64,000 nt of DNA from Pseudomonadota bacterium. Lineage in GTDB: Bacteria; Pseudomonadota; Alphaproteobacteria; Rhodospirillales; Magnetospirillaceae. The notes beneath the pieces are model-generated. The model had not been told where the DNA came from. It did not search any database and saw only the letters and a list, made by a program, of their open reading frames with translations. The stretch spans positions 1 through 64,000 of the forward strand of contig JAJZVW010000008.1 of assembly GCA_021847015.1 (NCBI GenBank), written 5' to 3'. Position 1 is the first letter of the stretch; the number at the start of each line of letters is the position of its first letter. The translations under genes and the position numbers were made by a program. Shown here in pieces: positions 10,815 to 23,719 of the stretch.

Positions 10815-11294
10815 ATGACGAAGCTCAACGACCTTCGTGACAATGCCGGTGCGCGCTACAAGTCCAAGCGGGTGGGGCGCGGCATCGGTTCCGGAAAGGG
10901 CAAGACCTGCGGCAAGGGCGTCAAGGGTCAGACCTCGCGGTCCGGCGTTTCGCTCCACGGCTTCGAAGGCGGCCAGATGCCGATCTACCGCCGTCTGCCG
11001 AAGCGTGGCTTCAACAACATCTTCGCCAAGGAGTACGCCGAGGTCAATCTCGGCCGCCTCCAGGCCGCGATCGAGGCCGGCCGGATCGACGCCGGCGCGC
11101 CCATCACCGGGGAAACCCTGGTCGCGGCCGGCCTGGTCGGCAAGCTGCGCGATGGGGTGCGCCTTCTTGCGCGCGGCGAGATCAAGACCAAGGTGACCAT
11201 TGAAGTTGCCGGTGCCTCGAAGGCCGCCGTCGCCGCGGTCGAGAAGCTGGGTGGCACCGTCACGTTTCCTGCCGGGGCCGTTGCTGAGGGTTGA
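10815..11294 (+). CDS. rplO: 50S ribosomal protein L15
   Basis: L15 helps fold 23S rRNA late in assembly. The ATG at 10815 gives 159 residues starting [26 protein letters not shown] lies about ten bases upstream. A TTG at 10806 is in frame but is not favoured. The glycine-rich basic region [20 protein letters not shown] and the [18 protein letters not shown] segment are diagnostic. The gap to rpmD is 54 bases. Confidence 0.96.
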   Translation: MTKLNDLRDNAGARYKSKRVGRGIGSGKGKTCGKGVKGQTSRSGVSLHGFEGGQMPIYRRLPKRGFNNIFAKEYAEVNLGRLQAAIEAGRIDAGAPITGETLVAAGLVGKLRDGVRLLARGEIKTKVTIEVAGASKAAVAAVEKLGGTVTFPAGAVAEG

Positions 11295-11391
11295 TCCCTT
11301 GGGCGCTCTCGGCTAAGACCGGCGCTGGGCAGGGCCGGGCCCGTTAGGGGCCGGGCTCTCCCGGCGCGTTTTCATGTTTTCGGAGAATGGG

Positions 11392-12738
11392 ATGGCCTCC
11401 GCCGCCGAGCAGCTCGCCGCGAACCTCAACCTTGGAGTGTTGGCCAAGGCGACAGACCTCAAGAAGAGGATCTGGTTCACCATCGCCGCGCTCGTCGTCT
11501 ACCGGCTTGGCACCTGGATACCGATGCCGGGCGTCAATCCCCAGGTCATGGCCGACATGTTCCGCCAGTCGGGCGGCGGCATCCTGGGGATGTTCGATAT
11601 GCTGGCGGGCGGTGCGCTCCAGCGCATGACCATCTTCGCCTTGAACATCATGCCCTACATCTCCGCGTCCATCATCCTGCAACTGATGACGACGGTGGTT
11701 CCCTCCCTTGAAGCGATCAAGAAGGAAGGGGAGATGGGGCGCAAGAAGATCAACCAGTACACCCGCTATCTGACCGTCGTCATCGCCGCGTTCCAGGCCT
11801 ACGGCATCTCCGCCGGCCTTCTCGGGATGGCCGGCGCCCACGGCCCCGCCGTGATCATGGACAATCATCTGATGTTCCGCTTCACCACCGTGGTGACGCT
11901 GGTCGGCGGGACCATGTTCCTGATGTGGTTGGGCGAGCAGATCACCGCGCGGGGCATCGGCCAGGGCACGTCGCTCATCATCATGGCCGGCATCGTCGCC
12001 CAATTGCCGCACGCCATCGCCGCCACGCTGGAACTGGGACGCACGGGCGCCCTGCCGGTCCTGGTGATCCTGGGGCTTCTGGTCGGCTCGGTCGCGGTGA
12101 TCGGGTTCATCGTCTTCATGGAGCGCGCCCAGCGCCGTGTGGTGATCCAGTATCCCAAGCGCCAGGTGGGCAACAAGATGTACGGCGGCGAGGCCAGCCA
12201 CATGCCGCTGAAGATCAACACCTCGGGCGTCATTCCGCCGATCTTCGCCAGCTCGATCCTGCTGATGCCGGTGACGGTGGCGCAGTTCTCGGCGGCGGGC
12301 GGGCCCGAATGGCTGACGACCTTCACGGCGATCATGGGCCGGGGGCAGCCGTTGTATCTGCTGATCTACTCGCTGCTCATCATCTTCTTCGCCTTCTTCT
12401 ATACCGCAGTGGTCTTCAATCCGACGGAGACCGCGGATAACTTGAAGAAGTACGGGGGCTTCATTCCCGGCATCCGCCCGGGCAAGCACACGGCAGAATA
12501 CCTGGACCACATTCTCACCCGGTTGACGGTTGTGGGCGCGGCCTACCTGACCGTGCTGTCCATCCTGCCCGAATTGCTAATTGCCAAGTGGTCTTTGCCC
12601 TTCTACTTTGGGGGCACCAGTCTGCTGATCGTGGTAACGGTGACCATGGACACCGTCGCCCAGATCCAATCGCATCTGCTGGCACACCAGTATGAGGGCC
12701 TCATCAAGAGGTCCCGACTCAGAGGGCGGCGCGGCTGA
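11392..12738 (+). CDS. secY: Protein translocase subunit SecY
   Basis: SecY is the channel subunit of the SecYEG translocon in the inner membrane. It has 448 residues and ten predicted helices. The ATG at 11392 is chosen because GGAGA precedes it and ASAAEQLAANLN is the usual alphaproteobacterial start; an ATG at 11374 would add six residues. The plug region LGMFDMLAGGALQRMTIFAL follows TM1, and the cytosolic loop GRKKINQYTRYLTVV and the C-terminal tail KRSRLRGRRG are present. It follows rplO after a 97-base gap with no gene and precedes adk by 24 bases. Confidence 0.97.
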   Translation: MASAAEQLAANLNLGVLAKATDLKKRIWFTIAALVVYRLGTWIPMPGVNPQVMADMFRQSGGGILGMFDMLAGGALQRMTIFALNIMPYISASIILQLMTTVVPSLEAIKKEGEMGRKKINQYTRYLTVVIAAFQAYGISAGLLGMAGAHGPAVIMDNHLMFRFTTVVTLVGGTMFLMWLGEQITARGIGQGTSLIIMAGIVAQLPHAIAATLELGRTGALPVLVILGLLVGSVAVIGFIVFMERAQRRVVIQYPKRQVGNKMYGGEASHMPLKINTSGVIPPIFASSILLMPVTVAQFSAAGGPEWLTTFTAIMGRGQPLYLLIYSLLIIFFAFFYTAVVFNPTETADNLKKYGGFIPGIRPGKHTAEYLDHILTRLTVVGAAYLTVLSILPELLIAKWSLPFYFGGTSLLIVVTVTMDTVAQIQSHLLAHQYEGLIKRSRLRGRRG

Positions 12739-12762
12739 CGCGCCCCAGAGGGAGGCAATCGA

Positions 12763-13410
12763 ATGAATCTCGTTTTGTTGGGCCCGCCGGGAGGCGGAAA
12801 GGGCACGCAGGCCAAGCGTCTGCTGGAAAAGTTCGGCCTGGTGCAACTGTCGACCGGCGACATGCTGCGGGCGGCGGTGGCGTCGGGTTCGCCGATCGGG
12901 AAGAAGGCCAAGGCGGTCATGGACGCCGGCCAGCTAGTTTCCGACGACATCGTCATCGCCATCATCGACGAGCGGCTGGATCAGCCCGATACCAAGAACG
13001 GCGTCATTTTCGACGGGTTTCCCCGCACCGTGGCGCAAGCCGAGGCGCTTGACGCCATGCTGGTGCGCAAGGGGCGCAAGCTGGATCACGCGATCGAGGT
13101 GCGTGTTCCCGATCAGCTACTGATCGAGCGTATCACCGGCCGCTTCTCGTGCGCCAAGTGCGGCGCCGGCTATCACGACAAGTTCCAGAAGCCGAAGGTC
13201 GCGGGCGTGTGCGATTCGTGCGGTAGCAAGGAGTTCATCCGCCGCGCCGACGACAACGCCGAGACGGTGACCAAGCGCCTCGACGCCTATCATGCGCAGA
13301 CGGCGCCGCTGCTGCCGTACTACGAGAAGAAAGGCATCCTGAACGTCGTCGACGGCACTCAGGAGATCGGTCAGGTGACGCGGGCGCTGGAAGCGATCCT
13401 GTCGGCCTGA
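12763..13410 (+). CDS. adk: Adenylate kinase with zinc-type LID
   Basis: The enzyme interconverts ATP + AMP and 2 ADP in the cytosol. It has 215 residues, a long-LID form. The P-loop GPPGGGKGTQ is at residues 7-16 and the DGFPRT motif at 84-89. The LID carries four cysteines, Cys130-x2-Cys133 and Cys150-x2-Cys153, a structural zinc site that E. coli Adk lacks. It follows secY in the same operon and ends just before a strong hairpin. Confidence 0.97.
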   Translation: MNLVLLGPPGGGKGTQAKRLLEKFGLVQLSTGDMLRAAVASGSPIGKKAKAVMDAGQLVSDDIVIAIIDERLDQPDTKNGVIFDGFPRTVAQAEALDAMLVRKGRKLDHAIEVRVPDQLLIERITGRFSCAKCGAGYHDKFQKPKVAGVCDSCGSKEFIRRADDNAETVTKRLDAYHAQTAPLLPYYEKKGILNVVDGTQEIGQVTRALEAILSA

Positions 13411-13423
13411 GGGATGGTTTGAT

Positions 13424-13459
13424 GCCCTGGCGCGGTTGCCGCGCCAGGGCGCCGCTTTT
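13424..13459 (+). terminator. Terminator after adk
   Basis: A perfect 12-bp stem, GCCCTGGCGCGG (13424-13435) with CCGCGCCAGGGC (13439-13450), has a 3-nt loop and is followed by GCCGCTTTTG. It probably ends the rpsJ-adk transcript before the promoter of rpsM. The short T run makes efficiency uncertain. Confidence 0.7.
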
Positions 13460-13490
13460 GCGGTGGTGTGGGGGTGTCGATTCGCGGGCG

Positions 13491-13518
13491 TTGACTCCCG
13501 TGGCGATAACCCTATAAT
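13491..13518 (+). promoter_or_regulatory. Sigma70-type promoter of rpsM-rpsK-rpoA-rplQ
   Basis: TTGACT (13491-13496) and a perfect TATAAT (13513-13518) are separated by 16 bases. This is the closest match to the sigma70 consensus seen in the window. It lies between the adk terminator and rpsM, so the alpha operon probably has its own strong promoter. Confidence 0.8.
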
Positions 13519-13675
13519 CGCGCACCTTCGGTTTACCCCATGCCGGGCGGGTCTCGGCGTGGCGTCGTGTGATTTTTGTGATGGCTCGGGGGCGCCTCGG
13601 GCTTGCGTTCATCGTGTCGCAGGGCTCCTCGCCGGGGCGTTCCAGCGGCCTGTTCAGTCGAGGGAGTAACCAGCT

Positions 13676-14053
13676 TTGGCCCGTATCGCTGGCGTCAATA
13701 TTCCGACCAACAAGCGCGTGATGATCGCGCTGACCTATATCCATGGCATCGGCCGCGCCAAGGCCTCGGAGATTTGCGGCAAGCTGGGCATTCCCGACGA
13801 GCGTCGGGTGAACCAGCTCACCGACGACGAGGTGCTGAAGATCCGCGAGATGATCGACCGCGATTACCAGGTGGAAGGCGACCTGCGCCGCGGCGTCGCG
13901 ATGAACATCAAGCGGTTGATGGACCTCGGCTGCTATCGCGGCCTGCGTCACCGTCGCGGCCTGCCGGTCCGCGGCCAGCGCACCCACACCAACGCGCGCA
14001 CCCGCAAGGGTCCGGCGAAGCCGATTGCCGGCAAGAAGAAAGTCACGAAGTAA
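13676..14053 (+). CDS. rpsM: 30S ribosomal protein S13, TTG start
   Basis: S13 sits in the 30S head and bridges to L5 and tRNA. It has 125 residues and starts [20 protein letters not shown]. The start codon is TTG at 13676, the only position that fits the family N-terminus; AGGGAG lies nine bases upstream. The C-terminal [16 protein letters not shown] is diagnostic. It is the first gene of the alpha operon, about 160 bases past the promoter, and rpsK follows after 12 bases. Confidence 0.97.
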   Translation: MARIAGVNIPTNKRVMIALTYIHGIGRAKASEICGKLGIPDERRVNQLTDDEVLKIREMIDRDYQVEGDLRRGVAMNIKRLMDLGCYRGLRHRRGLPVRGQRTHTNARTRKGPAKPIAGKKKVTK

Positions 14054-14065
14054 GGAACACCTCTG

Positions 14066-14461
14066 ATGGCTAAGCCTGCTGCCGCCGCGCGTCCGCGTCG
14101 CCGTGAACGCAAGAACATCACCTCGGGCGTGGCACATGTGAACTCCACGTTCAACAACACGATGATCACCATCACCGATGCCCAGGGGAACACCATCTCC
14201 TGGTCGTCGTCGGGGATGCAGGGCTTCAAGGGCTCGCGCAAGTCGACTCCGTACGCCGCTCAGGTCGCCGCGGAAGACGCCGGCCGCAAGGCGATGGAGC
14301 ATGGAATGCGCACCCTGGAGGTCGAGGTCAAAGGGCCCGGTGCCGGCCGCGAGTCCGCCCTGCGCGCGCTCCAGGCTGTGGGCTTCTCCATCACGTCGAT
14401 CCGGGACGTCACCGCCATCCCGCACAACGGGTGCCGGCCGCGCAAGCGTCGCCGCGTCTGA
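14066..14461 (+). CDS. rpsK: 30S ribosomal protein S11
   Basis: S11 lies on the 30S platform near the Shine-Dalgarno helix. It has 131 residues and contains [20 protein letters not shown], the central [19 protein letters not shown], and the end [10 protein letters not shown]. In enterobacteria rpsD follows; here rpoA follows directly after 111 bases, the usual alphaproteobacterial arrangement. Confidence 0.98.
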   Translation: MAKPAAAARPRRRERKNITSGVAHVNSTFNNTMITITDAQGNTISWSSSGMQGFKGSRKSTPYAAQVAAEDAGRKAMEHGMRTLEVEVKGPGAGRESALRALQAVGFSITSIRDVTAIPHNGCRPRKRRRV

Positions 14462-14572
14462 ACGGCGCTAATCGGGCCTGCGGTCCCGCCGTTCCTCGTC
14501 CCGGTGTGGGGGAGGCGGCGGGTGCGCCGTTCAAAGCCCTCGCCATTCGTTCCTAGCATTGAGGTCACGCAC

Positions 14573-15589
14573 GTGATTCAGAAGAACTGGCAGGAACTCA
14601 TCAAGCCGAACAAGCTTCATGTCGAGGTCGGGCATGACCCGCAGCGTAGCGCCACCGTGGTGGCGGAGCCGCTGGAGCGGGGTTTCGGCATCACCCTCGG
14701 CAACTCGCTGCGGCGGGTGCTGTTGTCCTCGCTGCAAGGCGCCGCCGTCAGCGCCATCCAGATCGAGGGGGTGCTCCACGAGTTCTCGTCGATCCCCGGC
14801 GTACGCGAAGACGTCACCGACATCATCCTCAACATCAAGACGCTGGGCCTGCGCATGCACGGCGAGGGCCCGAAGCGCATGCACCTCCGGGCCACCGGAC
14901 CGGGCGAGGTGAAGGCGGGGATGATCGAGACCGGCCACGACATCGAGGTCATGGATCCGGATCTGGTTCTCTGCACGCTCGACGACGGCGCCAAGCTGAA
15001 TATCGAGTTCACTGTCGAGACCGGCAAGGGCTATGTGGCCGCGTCCCAGAACCGGGCCGAGGATTCGCCGATCGGCCTCATCCCGATCGATGCCATTTTC
15101 TCGCCGGTGAAGAAGGTCGCCTACAAGGTCGAGAACACCCGCGTGGGGCAGGTCACGGACTATGACCGCCTGTCGATGGTGGTCGAGACCAACGGCGCGG
15201 TCAGCCCCGAGGACGCCGTGGCCCTGGCCGCGCGCATCCTTCAGGATCAGCTCCAGCTCTTCATCAATTTCGAAGAGCCGACCCAGGTGGTCGAGGAGGA
15301 GCGCAAGGACGAGCTGCCGTTCAACAAGAACCTGCTGCGCAAGGTCGACGAACTTGAGCTGTCGGTACGTTCCGCCAACTGCCTCAAGAACGACAACATC
15401 ATCTATATCGGCGATCTGGTGCTGAAGACGGAGGCGGAGATGCTTCGCACTCCCAATTTCGGCCGCAAGTCGCTCAACGAGATCAAGGAAGTTCTGGCTC
15501 AGATGGGGCTCCATCTCGGCATGGAAATCCCCAACTGGCCGCCGGAGAATATCGAAGAGTTGGCCAAGAAGCTCGAAGAGCCGTACTGA
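14573..15589 (+). CDS. rpoA: RNA polymerase alpha subunit, GTG start
   Basis: Alpha nucleates RNA polymerase assembly and contacts activators and UP elements. The GTG at 14573, with GAGG eight bases upstream, gives 338 residues beginning [14 protein letters not shown], the normal N-terminus. The longer open frame from 14504 adds unrelated residues. The assembly domain contains [20 protein letters not shown], and the C-terminal domain contains [16 protein letters not shown] and [16 protein letters not shown]. It lies between rpsK and rplQ. Confidence 0.97.
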   Translation: MIQKNWQELIKPNKLHVEVGHDPQRSATVVAEPLERGFGITLGNSLRRVLLSSLQGAAVSAIQIEGVLHEFSSIPGVREDVTDIILNIKTLGLRMHGEGPKRMHLRATGPGEVKAGMIETGHDIEVMDPDLVLCTLDDGAKLNIEFTVETGKGYVAASQNRAEDSPIGLIPIDAIFSPVKKVAYKVENTRVGQVTDYDRLSMVVETNGAVSPEDAVALAARILQDQLQLFINFEEPTQVVEEERKDELPFNKNLLRKVDELELSVRSANCLKNDNIIYIGDLVLKTEAEMLRTPNFGRKSLNEIKEVLAQMGLHLGMEIPNWPPENIEELAKKLEEPY

Positions 15590-15610
15590 GAGCCGTCCGG
15601 AAGCTGTGCA

Positions 15611-15634
15611 GGGATGCGGCGGGCGCCGCGTCCC
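15611..15634 (+). other. GC-rich hairpin between rpoA and rplQ
   Basis: GGGATGCGGC (15611-15620) pairs with GCCGCGTCCC (15625-15634), with one mismatch-like pair and a 4-nt loop. It has no T run, so it is not a standard terminator. It lies in the unusually long 156-base gap between rpoA and rplQ and may be an mRNA-stability or processing structure. No function is shown. Confidence 0.4.
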
Positions 15635-15745
15635 TGACGTTGTGAATGGGCCGTCCGGCCCGCCTGCCGCGTACTCCCGTCCCAGGGGCGACGGCGGAAC
15701 GTCATCGGTCCTCGCCCGCCGAGGCCAAGCGAAGAGGAGAGCCCC

Positions 15746-16165
15746 ATGCGTCATGGTATGTCCGGCCGCAAGCTGAACCGAACCAGTGCTCACCGCAAGG
15801 CGATGTTCGCCAATCTGGTGGTGGCGCTGTTCAAGCACGAGCAGATCAAGACCACCTTGCCGAAGGCCAAGGATCTGCGGCCGATCGCCGAGCGGCTGAT
15901 CACGCGCGCCAAGAACGGCACGCTGCACGATCGGCGCCAGGTCTACGCGTTCCTGCGTGATGACGCGGTCGTCGCCAAGCTGTTCTCTGCGCTGGCCGAC
16001 CGCTACAAGGGCCGGGCCGGCGGGTATACCCGCGTGCTCAAGGCGGGCTTCCGCTACGGCGATGCCGCGCCGATGGCCGTGATCGAACTGGTGGACCGCG
16101 ATCCCGCGGCCAAGGGCACCGATTCCGGTCCGACCGCGGAAAAGGGTGAGGCCGGCGAGGAGTGA
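15746..16165 (+). CDS. rplQ: 50S ribosomal protein L17
   Basis: L17 sits near the tunnel exit. It has 139 residues and starts [20 protein letters not shown]. The core [20 protein letters not shown] and the [20 protein letters not shown] segment identify the family. It is the last gene of the alpha operon and is followed by a strong terminator 25 bases past the stop. Confidence 0.97.
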   Translation: MRHGMSGRKLNRTSAHRKAMFANLVVALFKHEQIKTTLPKAKDLRPIAERLITRAKNGTLHDRRQVYAFLRDDAVVAKLFSALADRYKGRAGGYTRVLKAGFRYGDAAPMAVIELVDRDPAAKGTDSGPTAEKGEAGEE

Positions 16166-16190
16166 GCCTCGGGCGGACCTGAGAACGTCG

Positions 16191-16226
16191 AGGGCCGTTC
16201 CTAGCTTGGAACGGCCCTTTGTCTTT
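16191..16226 (+). terminator. Terminator of the alpha operon
   Basis: An 11-bp perfect stem AGGGCCGTTCC / GGAACGGCCCT (16191-16201 with 16208-16218) has a TAGCTT loop and is followed by TTGTCTTTG. It is a good Rho-independent terminator for rplQ and marks the boundary with the leftward chemoreceptor gene. Confidence 0.85.
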
Positions 16227-16288
16227 GTTTGTGGCGGCGAGGAGGGGCCGGAGGACGATGGAGGCCCCGGGGACGCCCCCGGTTCGGC

Positions 16289-17620
16289 TCAGAAGCGGCC
16301 CCCGCCCTTCTCGCCGAGCTTGGTCAGGCCGGCGACGACCTCGCCCGACGCCTCTTGCAGTTTCGCGTACTCCACCATGGCCGCGGCACGGTCACCGGCG
16401 TTGAAAAGGCGCACAATCTCGCGGGCGGATGCATGGACGCGCATGTGCGGGGCTTCCAACCGCGCGAAGACCGGGTCCGACCGGTAGGCCGCCGATCCGT
16501 CGCCGTAGTACCATTTGCCCAGGCGGCACGAGTGATGGTCGGTGACCTCGTTTTCGGCGAGTGCGGTCTTGCCGATCAAGACCTCGGCCAGGCGCTTCTT
16601 CCACAGAAGGTGGTCCGATTTGGCCAAATGGACGACCGCATCGGGAAGACGGAGCTTGCCGAGATCCTGGAACTCCGCCTGGATGACGGCCTCGCTGTTG
16701 CTCACCGCTTCGGCGGCCAGTTCGGCCTCGTCGCGCGCCCGGTCCACTTTTTCACGGATGACGGCCATCGAACGGGCGGCCGCCTCCGTGGCGGCGGTCT
16801 GTTCGTTCAGGCGGGCGGTATGGGTAGAAAGCTCGGCATCGACCGCGCGAACCATCTCCAGGACCGAGGTGGCCGAGGCGCGGACACGGGTAACGGCTTC
16901 CGTCCCGGCCTGGGCACTGGCCCCGGTGCTGTCGATGGCGACACGGATCGCCTGGACCTCCTGCTGGATGGCGTTGATATGGCGCCGGACATCGTCGGTC
17001 GCCTGGGCCGTTTGCTGTGCCAGGCTCTTGACCTCGCCGGCGACGATGTTGAAACCCCGGCCGGCTTCGCCGGCGCGGGCGGCCTCGATGGACGCGTTGA
17101 GGGCCAGCAGATTGGTCTGTTTGGCGATGGCCTGGATGGTGCCCACCATCTTGCCGATGGCAAGCGACGTGTCGACCAGCTTTTCGATATGGCCTGACAT
17201 CTCGCGTTCCACGGCGGCCAGCGCGCTGACCGCCTTCGCCGCGTCTTCGACGCTGGCTAGGCCATCGGCGGTCGCTTTTTCAACCTCGCCCGTCTTGTTG
17301 GAGATGAAGGCGCCGCTTTCGGCGATCAGTTCCATGCCGCCATGGAGATCCACCACCGCCTTGGCGGCGATGTGGGCATTCGCCGCGGCATCGCGGACTT
17401 CGCCGGTGACGAAGGAAATTGCCGCCATGGATTCGCTGGCGCCGCCGGAGAGCTGGACCGTGCGTTGCAGAAGCTGGAGGGCTTGTCCCCGCAATGCGGT
17501 GCCAAGCCGCGTCACGGCCTCGGCAAGTGCGCCGGAGGCGGATGGAACCGCATCGTAATCCCCGGCCACGAACGCATCGAGGCAGCGGACGTACTCCGCC
17601 TCGTCCCTATCGATTGACAT
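16289..17620 (-). CDS. Soluble methyl-accepting chemotaxis protein with CZB domain
   Basis: This is a 443-residue chemoreceptor with no transmembrane segment, so it should be cytoplasmic. The ATG at 17620 has a GGGGGGG stretch just upstream; a longer in-frame reading to 17689 is less likely. The signalling hairpin holds [20 protein letters not shown] followed by [19 protein letters not shown]. The C-terminal chemoreceptor zinc-binding domain (about 335-425) shows the expected ligands His337 (SDHLLW), Cys365 ([10 protein letters not shown]), His392 and His396 (PHMRVHA). CZB domains in other bacteria sense zinc or hypochlorous acid and also occur on diguanylate cyclases. The signal here is unknown. 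It is convergent with rplQ. Confidence 0.93.
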   Translation of the reverse strand: MSIDRDEAEYVRCLDAFVAGDYDAVPSASGALAEAVTRLGTALRGQALQLLQRTVQLSGGASESMAAISFVTGEVRDAAANAHIAAKAVVDLHGGMELIAESGAFISNKTGEVEKATADGLASVEDAAKAVSALAAVEREMSGHIEKLVDTSLAIGKMVGTIQAIAKQTNLLALNASIEAARAGEAGRGFNIVAGEVKSLAQQTAQATDDVRRHINAIQQEVQAIRVAIDSTGASAQAGTEAVTRVRASATSVLEMVRAVDAELSTHTARLNEQTAATEAAARSMAVIREKVDRARDEAELAAEAVSNSEAVIQAEFQDLGKLRLPDAVVHLAKSDHLLWKKRLAEVLIGKTALAENEVTDHHSCRLGKWYYGDGSAAYRSDPVFARLEAPHMRVHASAREIVRLFNAGDRAAAMVEYAKLQEASGEVVAGLTKLGEKGGGRF

Positions 17621-17728
17621 GTTCCCCCCCAAGGCAGATTTTGCATCCCCAATCTGTGAAAATTGCCCCAAAATAATGCGAAAATCCACTCTTCTGAAGT
17701 GTGGAACCTTCTTGGGCCGCGGAAGGGG

Positions 17729-21516
<3,788 letters not shown>

Positions 21517-21529
21517 GCGTGGAACGACC

Positions 21530-21748
21530 ATGAAGAAGCGCTCGGTCCTCGTGGCCGGTCACGACACCAGCGTCTCGCTGGAAGAGGAGTTCTGGGCGGA
21601 GCTGAAGGACATCGCTACGGCGAGAGGCGTCACCATCGGCCAGTTGGTTACCGAGGTCGACGCCGGACGACGCGGGAACCTGTCGTCGGCCCTGCGCGTC
21701 TTCGTTCTCGCGGAGCTTCGCCGCCGGGCGGGCGAGGTGACGGGCTGA
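21530..21748 (+). CDS. Ribbon-helix-helix domain protein
   Basis: This is a 72-residue protein of the RHH_4 type found across Rhodospirillales. Its features are KKRSVLVAGHDTSVSLEEEF, WAELKDIATARGVTIGQLV and NLSSALRVFVLAELRRRAGE. The fold suggests a dimeric DNA-binding protein with the N-terminal strand in the major groove; its target is unknown. It follows thiC by 13 bases and may be cotranscribed with it. Its stop codon overlaps the T run of the terminator used by the opposite strand. Confidence 0.8.
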   Translation: MKKRSVLVAGHDTSVSLEEEFWAELKDIATARGVTIGQLVTEVDAGRRGNLSSALRVFVLAELRRRAGEVTG

Positions 21749-21776
21749 AAAAAAGACCCCCGGCTTACGCCGGGGG
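21748..21776 (-). terminator. Terminator for the leftward 33-codon gene
   Basis: Read on the minus strand, CCCCCGGC-GTAA-GCCGGGGG is followed by TC and seven T residues (positions 21754-21748). It is a strong intrinsic terminator in the leftward direction, 47 bases past the stop of the small ORF. On the plus strand no T run follows it. Confidence 0.85.
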
Positions 21777-21823
21777 GCCGCAGTCCGAGGCGGGCGGTCA
21801 GGGAATATTCGTTAAGAACCGCC

Positions 21824-21925
21824 TCACTGCTTGCGGCTGAAGACGAACCAGAACAGGCCGCCGAAAACCAGCAGGATGCTCACCAGGAAACCGACGGCGA
21901 TATAGGCGTCGTTGTCGAGATGCAT
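21824..21925 (-). CDS. 33-residue single-helix membrane peptide
   Basis: This short ORF reads MHLDNDAYIAVGFLVSILLV and then FGGLFWFVFSRKQ. Residues 8-29 form one hydrophobic helix. The N-terminus is acidic and polar and the C-terminus is RKQ, so the positive-inside rule puts the C-terminus in the cytoplasm. GGGGG lies eight bases before the ATG at 21925, and a strong leftward terminator follows the stop, so it looks like a complete small gene. Its size and shape resemble small accessory subunits of respiratory or cytochrome-assembly complexes (CcoQ or CydX class), but no family signature is visible and that comparison is only by shape. Confidence 0.6.
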   Translation of the reverse strand: MHLDNDAYIAVGFLVSILLVFGGLFWFVFSRKQ

Positions 21926-22132
21926 CGCCAATTCCCCCACATCTGTGCTCAACCACCACCAAGTTTAGCAATCTCGCCCCCGGGTCGCGTTGATATGGAT
22001 CATTAATGGGTAGGGTCGAACGCATTCCCGCACTACGGGAAACGCCGGCGGGGAGCGGCGTTGTCGCGGGGGGCTGCGCCTGCTATCGTCCGTTTCCGCG
22101 CAAGAGGCCGATCGATCCGCAGGAGATGTGTC

Positions 22133-23173
22133 ATGACGGGGGTGCAAGTCGCCATTCTGGGGGCCAGCGGCTATACCGGGGCCGAGCTGGTGCGCCTGCT
22201 GGCGTGCCACCCCTCGATGCGCATCGCGGCGATGACCGGCGACCGCAAGGCCGGAATGGCGATGCCTGCCGTCTTCCCCCATCTCGGGGGGCTCGATCTG
22301 CCGGCCCTCGTCACCATCGAACAGGTGGATTTTTCGGCGGTGGACGCCGTCTTTTGCGCGCTGCCTCATGGCACGACGCAAGAGGTGATCGCCGCGCTGC
22401 CGCGCCATCTCAAGGTGGTCGATCTTTCGGCCGATTTCCGTCTTGCCGACGTCGCCACGTACGCCGAGTGGTACGGCCACGAGCACAGGGCGCCCGATCT
22501 CCAGACCGAGGCGGTCTACGGTCTGACCGAACTGGCGCGCGACAAGGTCAAGACGGCCCGGCTGGTGGCCAATCCCGGGTGCTATCCCACGGCATCCCAG
22601 CTTCCGCTGGTCCCCTTGCTGGAGGCCGGTGCCATATCGCCCGAGGACATCATCATCGACGCCAAATCGGGCGTTTCCGGGGCCGGGCGGTCGGCCAAGG
22701 AGGGCAATCTGTTCTGCGAAGTGGCGGACGGCATCCATGCCTACGGGATCGCCAGCCACCGCCATGCGCCGGAAATCGAGCAGGGGCTCGGCCAAGCCGT
22801 TGGCCGGCCGGTGGTCGTCAACTTCACGCCCCACCTGATGCCCATGAGCCGGGGCATCCTCGCCACCATCTATGTGCGGCTGGGCAAGGGACTGAAAGCG
22901 GCCGACCTTCGCGCCATTCTTGCCGACCGCTATCGGGGCGAGCCGTTCGTGCGTGTCCTGCCGGACGGCGCCGCGCCGGCGACCCGCCACGTGCGGGGCT
23001 CGAATTTCTGCCTTATCAACGCCTTCGATGACCGCGTGCCCGGGCGGGCGATCCTGTGCTCGGCCATCGACAATCTGGTGAAGGGGGCTTCGGGGCAGGC
23101 CCTTCAGAACCTCAATCTCATGCTTGGCCTGCCCGAGACCGCCGGACTGACCCAGCAGCCGCTGTTCCCATGA
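22133..23173 (+). CDS. argC: N-acetyl-gamma-glutamyl-phosphate reductase
   Basis: ArgC reduces N-acetylglutamyl phosphate to the semialdehyde with NADPH in arginine synthesis. The ATG at 22133 follows AGGAG and gives 346 residues. The NADP-binding GASGYTGAELVRLL is at residues 10-23. The catalytic cysteine is Cys150 in VANPGCYPTAS, and the conserved KSGVSGAGR and HRHAPEI segments follow. The next gene starts nine bases downstream, probably in the same operon. Confidence 0.96.
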   Translation: MTGVQVAILGASGYTGAELVRLLACHPSMRIAAMTGDRKAGMAMPAVFPHLGGLDLPALVTIEQVDFSAVDAVFCALPHGTTQEVIAALPRHLKVVDLSADFRLADVATYAEWYGHEHRAPDLQTEAVYGLTELARDKVKTARLVANPGCYPTASQLPLVPLLEAGAISPEDIIIDAKSGVSGAGRSAKEGNLFCEVADGIHAYGIASHRHAPEIEQGLGQAVGRPVVVNFTPHLMPMSRGILATIYVRLGKGLKAADLRAILADRYRGEPFVRVLPDGAAPATRHVRGSNFCLINAFDDRVPGRAILCSAIDNLVKGASGQALQNLNLMLGLPETAGLTQQPLFP

Positions 23174-23182
23174 GGCGACGTC

Positions 23183-23710
23183 ATGCCGTCGAGCCTGGTC
23201 CTGCCCTATAAGGGTGTCCATCCCACCATCCACCCCGACGCCTTCCTGGCGCCGACCGCCGTGGTGATCGGGGATGTGGTGGTGGGTGCCCAGGCGGGGA
23301 TCTGGTTCAACTGCGTGGTTCGCGGCGACGTTCACGAGATCCGCATCGGCGAGCGCACCAACATCCAGGACGGGACCATCGTCCACGTCACCGGCGGCAA
23401 GTACGGCACCTATATCGGCTCGGACATCACGATCGGCCATGGGGCGGTGATCCATGCCTGCACGTTGGAGGACGGCTGCTTCATCGGCATGGGCGCGACC
23501 CTGTTGGATGGGGTTGTCGTCGAAACGGGCGCCATGGTCGCTGCGGGCGCGGTGGTGACGCCGTGCAAGCGGGTGAAGGCCGGGGAGTTGTGGGGCGGCA
23601 ACCCGGCCCGGCTGTTGCGGATGCTGCGCGACGACGAAATCGCCTTCTTCCCCCGGTCGTCCGCCAGGTACGTCGAACTGGCCCGGGATTATCGCGAGGA
23701 CCCCGGCTGA
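23183..23710 (+). CDS. Gamma-carbonic-anhydrase-like protein (YrdA/PaaY type)
   Basis: This 175-residue left-handed beta-helix protein is built from hexapeptide repeats. Three histidines sit where gamma-carbonic anhydrases bind metal: His68 (IVHVT), His86 and His91 (GHGAVIHAC). The C-terminal helix follows WGGNPARLLRMLRDDEI. Members act as trimers; some have carbonic anhydrase or thioesterase activity and many are uncharacterised. It overlaps nothing and lies nine bases after argC. A two-hairpin repeat begins ten bases past its stop. Confidence 0.88.
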   Translation: MPSSLVLPYKGVHPTIHPDAFLAPTAVVIGDVVVGAQAGIWFNCVVRGDVHEIRIGERTNIQDGTIVHVTGGKYGTYIGSDITIGHGAVIHACTLEDGCFIGMGATLLDGVVVETGAMVAAGAVVTPCKRVKAGELWGGNPARLLRMLRDDEIAFFPRSSARYVELARDYREDPG

Positions 23711-23719
23711 CGGGGGATC

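Noticed and set aside
11318..11360. GGGCCGGGC repeats before secY as a terminator
   Set aside because: The two blocks are direct, not inverted, and no T run follows.
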